From the NCBI GenBank assembly GCA_019775845.1, contig JADQAV010000027.1, forward strand, positions 248,001 through 312,000: DNA of 64,000 nt, written 5' to 3'. This document shows, one piece after another, positions 11,224 through 23,100 of the stretch. Source of the stretch: Myrmaecium sp. VS I D KN 1. Lineage: Eukaryota; Ascomycota; Dothideomycetes; Valsariales; Valsariaceae. A model generated the notes under the pieces. It was not told where the DNA came from. It was given only the letters and a program-made list of their open reading frames with translations, and ran no database searches. The translations under genes and the position numbers were made by a program. The stretch's first letter is position 1. Every line of letters begins with the position of its first letter.

Positions 11224-12940
11224 TCACCGCGTATACTCCTTCTGCAACAACTTCGCAATCGTCTGGAGCTGAATATTGCTCGTCCCCTCATAAATCGCAC
11301 CGATCTTGCTATCACGGAAGAACTTCTCCGCCAGGCCTTCGCGGACGAAGCCCATGCCGCCCATCCACTCGACCGCCAGGCCGCTGACGCGACCGGCCAC
11401 CTGGGAGGCGTACAGCTTGGCCATGGCCGCGTCCGTGACGAAGGGTGCGCCGGCTTCTTTCTTGCGCGCTGCGTTGAAGACCAGGGCCCGCGCGGCCTGG
11501 ATTTCCGTGTACGCCTGCGCGAGCTGGTGCTGCATGCCTTGGAACTCGCCGACCAGCTGGCCGAATTGCTTGCGGTCGTTCCAGACGTAGCTGTTGGAGG
11601 TTAGGTAACCTGGATGGTGGACGAAAAAAAAAAGAGAAGAAGAGAGGGAGTGGGTGAAGGGGGGATCCAACTCACCTCGCAGCATTCTCCCACGCCCCCA
11701 GCGCCAACCCCGTCATCTGCGCCGCGATCCCAATCCGCCCCTCATTCAACAAGCTGATCGCATACTTATACCCCAGCCCCTCCTCGCCCAGCAAGTTCTC
11801 CCGGGGCACCTCCACGTCGTCGAAGGTGACCACGCACGTGCTCGAGGCCTTGATGCCCAGCTTCTTCTCCTTCTTCGCGATGCCGAACCCCTTCATCCCC
11901 TTCTCGACCACGAACGCGGTGATGCCCTTGTACTTCTTGCTCGGGTCCAGGTTCGCGAAGACGATGAAGATGCCGGACTCCATAGCGTTCGTGATCCACA
12001 TCTTGCTGCCGTTGATCCGGTACCCGTTCTCCGTCTTCGTAGCCTTGGTCGCCAGCGCGAACGCATCGCTACCGCTGACGGGTTCCGAGAGGCAGAAGGA
12101 ACCTAGAGTGGCATCCCTTGTGAGCATCACGCTCGACAGTAAAACAGGAGGAAAACACATAGAAACCCCATACCGACCGTCCCCGTCGCCAACTGCGGCA
12201 GGTACTTCTTCTGCATCCGCTGGCTGCCCCACTTCAGAAACGCCGTATTGCACAGCGTGTTGTGGACATCCACCATCACGCTCACGCTCGGGTCGACGCG
12301 GGCCAGCTCCTCGATCGCCACGATGGCGGCGGTGAAGTTCATCCCCGCCCCGCCGTACTCCTCCGGGATCTCGATGCCCATCAGGCCCTGCTGGAAGCAG
12401 GCCTCGACCACCGCCGCGTCCATGGCCTCGGCCTCGTCCATCGCCCGCGCCTTGGGCAGGACGACCTCCTGGGCGAACTTCTGGACCGAGTCCTGCATCA
12501 GCGCCTCCGTCTCGGACAGGTGCGAGATCGGGGTCGGGGGGATGTCGGTGATGTCGATGCCGCCCTCCTGCTGCTGCTCCTGCGGCCGGCGGGGCACGGT
12601 GTGGAAGCGTCGAGTGGAGGATGATCGTGGTCGCGTAGTGCTTCTTTGTTGGAAAAGGCGGTGTCAGATGTCATTCATTCCTGGACCTTGCGGGCCACCA
12701 CCGCCCCCCCCCATCCGCCTCCTTCCTCTGCTTTGACCACCATTCGTGCTGGGGGGCATCAGGGAGGGAGGGGCAAAGAGGGGAAGTTGGAGGGATCGGG
12801 AACAAGTGAACAGAAGTGCAGGCTTACTGCGGGGAAGCAATGGCCACGGCGCGGTTGGCAGCTGTCGTGCCGCGTCGGACGGCTCCTCGCGCGATGGCCG
12901 CGCGGGCGAGAGGGCGGAGGGCAGAGGAGAAGGCGGGCAT
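11224..12940 (-). CDS. Mitochondrial short/branched-chain acyl-CoA dehydrogenase
   Basis: Four exons (12940-12828, 12643-12174, 12102-11676, 11590-11224) join in frame to 458 residues; introns are 184, 71 and 85 bp with GT-AG ends. The product is an FAD-dependent dehydrogenase that makes the alpha,beta double bond in acyl-CoA, as in fatty-acid or branched-chain amino-acid breakdown. Residues 1-55 are Arg/Ala/Ser-rich without acids, a typical mitochondrial presequence. Then follow the N-terminal helical domain, the [11 protein letters not shown] signature of the middle domain, the WITNA motif, and the C-terminal domain with RKQFG and [11 protein letters not shown]. The Glu of YEGT (about residue 438) is the expected catalytic base. 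The sequence fits the ACADSB-like class best; the exact substrate is inference. Intron 1 is the least certain border, but it continues the presequence in frame. Confidence 0.93.
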
Positions 12941-14584
12941 GGTTGCGGGTAGCTGCAGTGTCAAGTCAAGCAAGAGGGGGGAGCAGCCGAAGGTGAGGGG
13001 CGGGAGAGGAAGGTGGAACAGGACGGAGAGGATAGGAAGGTGTGGCAATGGACGGGGGCGAGATGCCTGAACGCAAACACAAACAAGCCGACTAGGTACT
13101 CCGGGTCGTTAAGGCACGTAGGTGGTAAGTAGTAGTCAGCTTGAAGTTGCTTGTGACGAGGTCCGAAGTAGTGTGGAGTGGTAGGTATGGGGAAAAGCCC
13201 AGGGAGCCTCGGCTCCCGCATCGTCCCATGCCCCATTCGGATTCCCCGCGGCCGAGGTCGATGCACGCGGGCCGAGCATGCCCAGGCCGGCGTTCGCGTT
13301 CTTGAGGCTCCGAGGCGTTTGAGGCTCCAAGGCTCCCAGGCTGCAGGTGATGATGGATGGACCCCCAGACAAGGCCCAGGCAGGGGAGGGTAAGAGGGCA
13401 TCCGACGGAACCCGCCTACACGGCCTTTCTTGTCCCACAACATGCAAGCGACGAAAAGGCCGTTTGTCAAGACGACATGACTCTTGCAGCAGCATAATTT
13501 GTGGCGTGCGCCCTGCTGCATCACTGAGCAACCGTCGCAGCGCTCGACTCCGACGGAAAAAGCGGTGCACGTAAGCGAACAGTGAGTTTGATTGGGTGGC
13601 AGGAGCTGCCCCTATACTCCACGGCTTCCTGACAAAAAAAAAAAAAAAAGAACGCCCCACCAGCCGGGAGGGGAGAGCCTCAAATTGCTGTACATGCAAG
13701 GTATCATGAAGAGCTGCTGCGCTCCGTGACAAAGGAAAACATAGAGAGGATGGCATAACATGATCAGACCCCATTCGCCCGCACCCGCTCTTTCACACCC
13801 GGAGAAGCGCCCCTCGACGATGCCGTATCCAAGAAACAGTGCAACAGAAAGGCTAATTGGAAGATGGAGAAGACGATGAGACGGTGCAAATGCTGTAGAA
13901 GAGAAGGCAAGACGTGAAGGCGCGGCGAGCCGATGGGAACCACGGAAAAGCCCCACAGCGAAAGTGGAAACCCTGCAAAGATCCCGTTTTCGTCTTGTGC
14001 GCCCTGAACCAGGTATCCATGTTCTCCGGTAAAACGCCTTGTGTGGGACGGAAAGTGGATGATGAAGAGAAAACAAGATCGGAAAACGTCCCAGTGCCCG
14101 CGACCGTTTGTGTTCAGTGCTAGCCTGCTTGCTGTCGTTGAGGAGGGAGATAGATAGCCGTTGCATGCGAGGCCGAACAAAAGCTGCGCCACATACAGAG
14201 AAAAGGACACCTGACCGAGGGAACGTCGCTATGCACTGAATACATGGTCGGAGCAGCCACGACCTGATGCATGTCGAAAAGATGCACAGGCCCTCCCAAA
14301 TTTTTCCCCCTCCACATAAATCACGCGTCCAGGGAGTAATCGTCAAGGTTGGAGGTTGAAGCTATGTACGGGTCTAGATGAAATCCATCGAGGAAAACTT
14401 TTCTGGCTGCGTGTGCTGTCTGGTATAGGAGTGATTGAAAGAAGGCCGTGTCTCATACCGACCGAGCGGGGAGGCGACACGGAAGGTGCGAGGTTGAGGC
14501 GAACGGGACCCAAGAGTAACATTAGGTATTAACGATGCTGGTCATTTCTCATTAGAAGGAAGCTTTTTTTCCCCTCTGCTTTCG
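12941..14584. other. Intergenic region, no gene seen
   Basis: This lies between the start of the acyl-CoA dehydrogenase gene and the 3' end of the methyltransferase gene. It holds a run of sixteen A (13634-13649) and ordinary unique sequence. A 244-codon minus-strand frame at 13612-14346 has no recognisable domain, is rich in Cys, Arg and Ser, and is not supported as a gene. Confidence 0.5.
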
Positions 14585-16017
14585 TCATTGCTGCGGTCTC
14601 CTTGCGGTCCATATGTGTCTAAACGGAGGTCAGCATATGCCCAAGGGGTACTCGGCCGGGAGACGGAGAACCCCGCTGCAACTCACATATTGTTGTAGGC
14701 ATGAATTTTTCGGTTCAAGATATGCTTTTTAACGGTGTCGCACAACGGCCTGATGTGCAAATTGGCATCCCACTGGAACACCCTCGACATCGGAGCCAAG
14801 CTCAGTGCTTCCAAGCCTTCCGTTATCCCCAAGTTGTACCATCTCCCAATCTCTTTTTGGTGGGGATCCGCCGGCCACGAGTTGTACGGCGCACGAATGA
14901 CGATCTCCTGAATATCAATGAAGCCCGCGGCCTGGAGCATCTGACGTGTGTTGTGCTGATAGGCTATTGGTCGAGAAGCCCGGGCAGTTGCATCCGCGAG
15001 GTAGTTGTACCATTCGATGACTGGACTATTGGGCGGTAACGTTCCGTCATCGCAGCGTGGCTCCAAATCGATCTCCACCTGCTCTATCCAACCGTATCCA
15101 GGTTTGAGATGTCTGTGTCACTTAGCCCTGCCGTGCATCTCCGCATATTCTCCGATTGGGCACTCACTGATAAATCTTCTGATACAGTTCCGGCCAGCTG
15201 GTGACGCTCCCACAAGCCATCCGCAGATGAATCAGGTCCCAAGAGTCCTCGCCTAACGTCCATGGGCTCTCGTAATCGCGCGGCACTCGGAAGCGAAGGT
15301 TCGGAGGTATCCTGGCGGAAGTGAGATCAGTATGGGCCGACCGGCTGGGAGAGGAGTGGCGCACTTTTCCGGCTGTATGTTCACCAGGTCCAAGCCGACC
15401 ACCTGCAGTGGGAAGCGTTAGTTTCCACCACTTGTTCGGGTCATTGCAAAACCGAGGCGGTCTGGAACCCATACCTCCGCATTCAAGTACTTGCTGTAGT
15501 CAAAACGCACGGTCAGCTTGAATGCTCCATGTCAATGCACGTTGCGAGGATCATGCTAAGCGCCTCATGCTCTCTGGACTTGGTGCAACACTCACTCTGC
15601 CATGTCAATGGCCCATATGCCAGTCCCGCATCCGACGTCGAGTATTCGCGGTTGGTCCCAATTTGGGGTTATCGGAGCAAGGTGCAGCTGGTCTCTTCGT
15701 GCCACGAGGAAGAGCTTGTGATAGATATCCATACGATCCTTCTCGGGCTGCGCAGTAGAGTCGAAAAAAATGTACGTTAGAAAGACGGACCGGAGGCTTG
15801 GAAACGCGGGCGAACCGCAATCGGCTGGTGGCCATACCTCGTCGCATGGATACATGTAGATTCCCCGCCGAAACCCGTGATAGAGCCGCCCATTTTCCAG
15901 GTAGTTTGGGGGAACCGCTTGAACTAAACTGCAGGTTTCCACATGAGCGTTGCACAATCGCAGGGCTCCGAGCGGCTAGAGAAGCAGCACTCACCCGTTC
16001 GACGCCATCGTAACCAT
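14585..16017 (-). CDS. LaeA-like SAM-dependent methyltransferase
   Basis: Eight exons join in frame to 308 residues: 16017-15995, 15928-15838, 15747-15596, 15493-15475, 15402-15365, 15311-15168, 15112-14687 and 14618-14585. Family landmarks are in order: the [15 protein letters not shown]-terminus, [11 protein letters not shown], the SAM motif [22 protein letters not shown], the [20 protein letters not shown] block, the post-motif [17 protein letters not shown], and a C-terminal KIHAYNN then HIWTARR. These mark the fungal LaeA/UMTA-like class, whose founder LaeA regulates secondary metabolism; many relatives instead modify small molecules in clusters. This protein is shorter than LaeA, is probably not LaeA itself, and has no cluster beside it. 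Exon 4 is only 19 nt and exon 1 only 23 nt; the start is the first in-frame ATG after a stop, so the extreme N-terminus is the weak point. Confidence 0.9.
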
Positions 16018-16721
16018 TGGAGCAGACCTCTCGAATTGTCCGCAAGCAGAAAAGGATGGCCGGAGGAGGAGCCGGTTCGTCGTCTGGGAACGGTCCGATC
16101 TTTCGCGGCGAGCGTAGGCGAATCGGTAATCAACGAGTCGTGGCAGCGTCGGAGGTCATGGGACAGCGTGCGGCTGAGGAGTTGGGAGAGCAGGCGAGGC
16201 GAAGTAAGAGATTGGAATGGATGGCCCCCCGATGCGAAAAGAAAAAGACAGGTGTCTCCCCAGGTGTGCGTGTGCGCGAGGTGAGTGGGCGAGCAGGTGT
16301 GATAGGATTGCCAGGACGGGGGAGGTGTCGTGTTTAATAAAAAAAAAAGGGCGCGAGCGAGCGGAAGGGTCGACAGGACGGTGGAGGGAGAGGTGGAGGA
16401 GGTGATGGTGGTGTGTGTGTGTCTGGATGGGCGGGCAGGCAGGGCGCAACCTGAACGCAACGCAGACAGGAGGAGCAGAAGGAGAAGAGAGGTGAAGAGT
16501 GTGGCAGGACCGGGGTTGATAAACGGCAGCGGCGTTCTGAGGTTCAGGGTACAAGCTATGGCAACGCCCTAGTTTCCGCCCATGGGTCGGTCGTCGAACT
16601 AACTGCTGCTGCTACCGCTACTACATCCTCAGTATGGCCGACCCATGCACGCCCACACCCACCGTACAGAACAGTACAGGACCATACTGTACACACTCCC
16701 ACGCATACTACACTCGCACTC

Positions 16722-16761
16722 TCACACATACACACATACACACATACACACATACACACAT
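16722..16761 (+). repeat. CACACATA tandem repeat
   Basis: About five copies of an 8 bp unit lie about 700 bp upstream of the LaeA-like gene. It is a simple, probably length-variable microsatellite. Confidence 0.85.
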
Positions 16762-17120
16762 CCTCTCGGACTCGGCGAGGGTTGGACTCCCCCAGTGACA
16801 CACGGCACGAGCGAGCAGGTGTGCGTCGGCAACGGGCGACGGACAACGGGCAACGAGGAACGGGGAACGAGGAACGACCGAAAGGCTGGCGCCAGCGGTC
16901 TCGTCAGTCGCCCGGTGCCTTGCGGCGTGTGCTTTTGCGGGCTTGCGTGGGTGCTTGGGTCCCCGGTGGGTGCGCGGCTGCCACTGCGCTGTTTTACATA
17001 CTCCCCTTCTTCCTCCACCGGGGGGGTGACCTTAACGTTGTGAAGAGACTGCCATAAGCTGCACCGAGCTGGTTCCACTCTGCTCATCGGAGCGCATCAG
17101 CATCGGCAAGGGCACAAGTG

Positions 17121-17139
17121 TAGTAGTAGTAGTAGTAGT
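17121..17139 (+). repeat. TAG trinucleotide microsatellite
   Basis: Six perfect TAG units lie in non-coding sequence. Confidence 0.85.
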
Positions 17140-20100
17140 GTGCAGGCTGCCAGACAGCCCGGCAAGCACAACTGGCTGAGCATTCAACCGATCCCCCGTC
17201 GCATTGAACAGAAGGGCCCATAGAGTACATGATAACACGCTCCAGCTAAGACTCCTCGTAGGCGGTAGTGTGGTTAATGCGCGACGATTGACGGCGGCCC
17301 AGTTTTCCTCGTTTGGGGGGCGGGAGGGGGTTCAGGGTGGGCGCGGTGGTGGGAGGGTTGTATGAGGGGAGAGAGGTAGGATCATGGCGCGCGGAACCGA
17401 GGAGAGGGTCGGTCGCTTGAGACGAGCAGCAAATCAACCAGAGATGAGAAAGCCTCTCATCAGCGTCGTCAAACCATGCCTCGAGCCATGACCCGAGGAC
17501 GGCCATGGTACAATCATCAACAGCAGCAGCAGCGGCGGCGGCGGCATCATCATCATCAGAATCAGAATCATCGTGGTCGATTTCCTCCTGCGCAGCGAGT
17601 CGGTGCCATCAGAGCTCCTCCTAGGAGTTGCGCTTGACGGTAAGAGGAAACGAACCATGACAGGCGCTCATACGGCGCACGAACGGCTCTGGGCCTAGTG
17701 TGAGCGACGACGGCACCCTTTGGTTGCTGCTGGGCCCGCGGTGTAAAATTCCAGTGGCCTTCCCACTCCCACGACCACACTGTCGGGAGAGCGTGTGGTG
17801 TGGGCCCGCGAAGAAAATTGGCGGTAAGGGAACCAGCACCTCGGTGCCAGCGGGGGTTGGCGGACGGACGACCTTGCAATTGGATGCCCGACAAATTCCT
17901 GAACCGAAGGCCTGTCACTTTGGCAAAGCAGCCCGGTGGCCGCCACTCCGCACACCACCCCCTCACCCCTTCCCCCTTCCACCCTTCACCCCCTCACCCT
18001 CGCAGGGACAAGCCATCTTGGACGAGGAGGCGGAGGCGAGGGGCGGAAGGGGAAAAGCAAAAAAAAAACCAAAAAAATGGAGAGGGTCCCTAGTAGGAAT
18101 TGGAGGATCAAGCCGTGGCGGTTGGCTTGTTGCTCCTGAAGCAGCCACGCACAGGTACGATGGATGAGAATGATGGACAATGGGCGTGGTTGAGGTCGCT
18201 TGTCTCGCCGTCTGTCTCGGCGTGCCGGTTTTCATGGGTGATGCGGTTGGTTAGGTGTCCGTGGTTGGCAGTCGTTGAGTCGACTTTTAGGTTCGTCCCG
18301 CCGCCCTTCTGCTCCACACTCTTCAACCATGGTACACACCCGCCAGAAGCCGCAGGCCGCTCGTCTTTCTTCACGCCTCTTTTCTCCTTCTCCGCCTGCT
18401 AGTTGCCTTGCAAAATCTATACGTCCGGTGTAGACCGTTGCTGGCTAGCGCTGCCTCATATAAATAGCTGTGAACACCCACATGGCACCCAACAGGGGAA
18501 ATGCGGCACCTGGTCGAACCGATTGGCGGACCTGTACTTTGTATACGCCCTATCCACCGGCTGCAGCGTATCGAAGGAATCCACGGCACGATGATCGGCC
18601 CAGACACCCAAGTCAGCTGGGAATGCATCTACGCAGCTTTCAGGCTCATAGAGGCTATCCTGGTCAGTCTAAGCCCTCTTTCGGCATCGTTGAGCACTCC
18701 TTCAGTGTTGGAACGCTGCCACGCTGGTGCTAGCGCCTACGGACTGAGCGACGAATGGTAGGCAAGTCGTAAGGTATCCGAAGGGTGAGATCGAAAGAGT
18801 ACCCTTCACCAGTTTTCGACGATCGGGCGACCCATTGCTTGTCCTCGTCCTCGTCCGTGAGACAAGGCTGCAATCCCAAAGACATCTGCACCCATCGCAT
18901 CGTACCCCTTAACCGGTTGCCCTTGTTCCGAGAGGGAGGACACTGCAGGCATCTCGCCGGGAACGTACAGCTCACCACATGTGCTCGCGAGGGACCGCAG
19001 AGGTGGATGCTTTCCTGCTGGCGGCGTCCATTGAGAGTTGAGGAATTTGCTCGGTTTGCCTGGTGACATGCATGCCACGCAGCAGATTGACCTCTTGACA
19101 TCAACATCATAACGCAGGAGCCACTCGGTCCGATTCTTGACGCTGCAGGCGGGCGTAATGACCTTGGCTGACCCTTTGATGCTGGGGAGCGCTGGCGAGA
19201 AGCAGTTCTACCATTCTTCTACAAGCCGCCGTTTGCGTTTCCCATCCCGCCGCTTCCCCACAGTCCATTCATGTCCGCTCGACTTGGCCAGGACATGTGT
19301 CGGTGAGAGACAGCCCAAATGATGTCGTGCACAATTGGGATGAAGCAGGCGCGCAACACAGTTTCATCCATTTTGCCAGGCCGTCCTCACTAGCCATTTC
19401 TCACTAATTAGGACTCAGATGATGTTGTCAGCCAGCTTCCTCACTTCCTTCACCCCTGGCCGGCCTCGGAGGAGACCCGACAGCATGGTAGCTTTCCAGA
19501 TCCTCGGAGACAAAGCGAGGCGTAAATGCCGCCGAAATTGGTTGATTGCTGATCAGCGGGCAGGAAAAAACATGCAATCTCTTCTCCGGGCTTCTCCTAT
19601 TCGCTGATGGCAATTTCCAGGCCTCAGAACAACTCGAGCACGTTCGTTGCTCGAAGGTTACGCGGGAGCGACGGGTCTTACCCTTAAGACCTCTGGAGGT
19701 GGCTTCTTTCGAGAGTCGTGGCCATTGCGATGGACTGATACACCGGCAGAAGTAGCATTGAATCGACTGGAGCCCCGCCGTATTGTCGCGGGTGTCTCGC
19801 GTGTGACGCTGGCTGTTCCAATGTCTTGTTTGGCAAAATGCCAAGCACGACTTGCATGTTCTCCAACGACTTCCATGACGGTGGTATCTACTCTTGCTGC
19901 TTCCGCCGCCGGAGGGTTGCCCTCCTTGCACATATCGACCTTTAGAAGTCAAGGTAAGCCTGATTGCTTACTCTGACCATCTCCAGGAATCTAGTCACGT
20001 AATTCGGATGCCAGGCATCGCCCTGGACCCGACAGAGTGGTTCCCAGGCAAATTTCGTTGCGACTTGCCGAAGCTATTGCACAACAGTGTTAGATGCGTT

Positions 20101-23100
20101 CCTTCGTACGACCATGGCACGGTGCAAGGGCCCCTGCATAGGGATCGGTGACCGCTGTTAATGGTCTTAGGCCATGGAATCATAAAGCATTCAAACCGCA
20201 AGGTCAGCACATCGCGCTCTGGGAGTGATATACCCTTCACCACGTTTCAGTAGGAGCCATGTTTCCTGAAAGGCATATAGGGTATTACTGTTGTTACGCA
20301 GTAGACGGACGGGTTTGAGCTTACTATTCGCCGGACGTCCCGTTCCGCCGAAGAGCCCGAAGCTATCCCCTTCCCTCGCACTTAAAACCAGCGGGCTGTT
20401 AGCAAGCATGAGCGGCTTGCGATTCATGAGGGGCCCCACCTAACGGAAGCCTCGATCATTATTTTACCGTGACCTCCGTTCGCGCAAAAGACGTTTGATA
20501 ACACGAAGGCTACGGTGCCAACGGCTACTGGCCCCAATGTTCTGCTCGAAGGCCTGATTCCTGCATCACAGCAATCATTGGTCTGACGCAAAAAGCGGCA
20601 GCCACGTCTGATTGCCTGCTTGGTACCTGAGAACCGGTTCCTCCGTAATTCTCCCGCCAGGTCAGCGGTGGTTTGAGATTATCCCGACTGGCTGGTACTG
20701 CGCGGTAACTGCGGCGCGGGAAGGAAAGATCTGATCCCGGTCGATTCCTTGTTTTCCTGTGGTCGTCTGCAAATCCTTCGCCTGGGAATTGCCCACCGTG
20801 TGCAAAGGTAAGACGTAGCGAGGCGGCCTCTACCTCGGGGCAATGGAGAGCGCTCTGCCAGTTATGAGGTCCACCGGACTTTGAGCCGCAGGCGCTGCGG
20901 CGTTCTGCACACTCTCGTCGACAAGTCCATGACGCCGAGGCTGTTGAGGATGTGAAGACGGAGATGACAGTGCTGAGGACCGCTGGTCCACGCCTGGAGA
21001 TTGCATCGGTTTGAGCACCTCTTGGGTCTCCCAGCCGTCTCCCGTCGCTTTGCCCGTCAGCTCAAAAGTACAGTACCAATGCTATTTCCGTGAAGACCAC
21101 CGGGCGTCCGACATACCAGCGCAAGACCGATCAATACCCTTTGGATGATAGGATGAAACAGGACATGGCCATTGGTGAACAGCCTCCTGCGCCACGCGTT
21201 CCGCCGGCTCGGATGCCACCTCCTGCTCAAACCCATTAGCATGGATTCGTCGGGCCGTCCTGTCTCTCTGTTGCACCGTAGCAGACCTCCTGTGCGTTCT
21301 TCAGCCCTAGTAGGGCAAGGTGACCGGGCGCTCACCTCGGTCATGAGGTCCGGGAACGGCCTTGGTGCTTGCAAGGTCTGAGTTCAGAGTCCATGCCAGT
21401 GGCTAGCAAGCAGCGGGTGAAGGCTCCGATGCTGACGCAGACCCTCGTGGGATTGATGCGAGCTCCAGCTCGAAGCTCCAGCTCGAGCTTGAGCCGAGCA
21501 TGGGCAAACCCGCCAGAACGGCGGTAGTGAGAAATGACTGCTCACAATTGAAGGAAGGCACATGCGAAGCCCAGGTTTAGCGTTGCACGAACGGAGGGAC
21601 ACCCCGCCTTCGCTTCTCTAGCCAGGGCTCAGGCTTCCCGCATCCACAACGTCCATCCGCGCGGAAATATCCTACCTTACACGCATCTTCGCGCCTAGGA
21701 ACCGGTCTTCAAGTTCGAGCGAGGCACTCTCCATGCGAGGAAAGGATGTCATCACGCAGGTGAGTATGCGAAGTCCCATTCATCTGCACTTGCCACGCTA
21801 AGGTGCTGTAGCGGTATGGGATTGGACTCCAGGCGTCTGGAGGTACATACGTGAATACCACTGTGCATTCGCACGCGTATCGACCACTAGAGGCAGACGG
21901 ATGGCAGGACGCAAAGCGCCAGTGCTAACGGATTACTAACTTCGACTCCTCCCGAGGGTCCTAAGGAGTACGTCCGGGCAATGGTCAGCATCGCTCCCGG
22001 CCCACGCTGCTAAGACCACAACGTGTGGGTATGCTTCTGGACTCTGTGGCGACTCCGGTAGATGTACCAGCCCACAACATCTGCATGTTCTACGCTCGGA
22101 ACCAGATGTTGGCAAGCTAATACCAAGCTCGCAACTTCTCTACGATCATCCATCGCTCCCCAGCCTAAAGAGTCATGGCCCTGCAGGGCGAGTGTTCAAC
22201 AATGAAGTCCAGGAGAATCATACGGTATGTAGCAATACCTGCAGAAGCGGTGTGGGTGGGCTATTCGGACGGGAGGGGTGACGGTGTCGCGAGCCGCGAA
22301 ATTCCCCGACAATGCGGCAGCATAAAAAGGCGAGATGATTTCGAAGGGGAGTGCCATGATCCACAGGTGGCCGTCCGTATTGGAGAACCATGAGGGGGTG
22401 ACGACTGCGGCGCCCCCACCCCCCTTTCTCCGCAGGACTTGGATGCCATCTTCGTCTATCCAAAGACCCGGCAGTCTGGTTCCCCACGTCTAGCCCGCTC
22501 GTGAAAGCACCCTCTCTTCAGCTAAGCGGATTTGCTGTAGAAAACACTGGTATATCAGAAACAGTGAGTTACTATCTCAAAAGGCTCTCATCGTTCGTCA
22601 GGGGCGTGCGGTTCGATTGCTGGTACAATGAGAGGGTATTCACCAGCCGCGGATCGGGAGCTCAACTGGGACTGTTGGGGGATCCCACTTGCAAGTGAGT
22701 GGTCAAACTAGTGCGAGTCTATCCTCCACACGAAAATAGGTAGAGCCGGGCGCGATCGTTTCCCGTTCTCTCCCAGCCTAGCTCAGCAGCAGTGAGGAAC
22801 TGCCTAGGAGAGCCGTCATACTAGAGCCATCTGGTTGGGATTGCATCGAGTTATTGTGCACATCGCCGTACACTAGAGATCTGATTCCATCACAAAGGGA
22901 CGAAAGCCATCAGTCCCTGCTTCTAGGACCTGGCTTGCTGTATCCGTAAGGAAGACATGGATGCTTGCTTTCAAGGGAACAAGCAGCGGCCGACATTTCT
23001 CTTTTCCAGGCTCGCGATCCAGTTCCTGGCAATTGATGGATGCGACTTCAATCCAACCCGGCTGAACCGATCTTAGGTTCAATCGTGGCCTCGATGCCGT

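Noticed and set aside
13612-14346. 244-codon minus-strand frame
   Set aside because: No recognisable motif, composition rich in Cys, Arg and Ser, and it runs into a translation of the A16 tract; likely chance.
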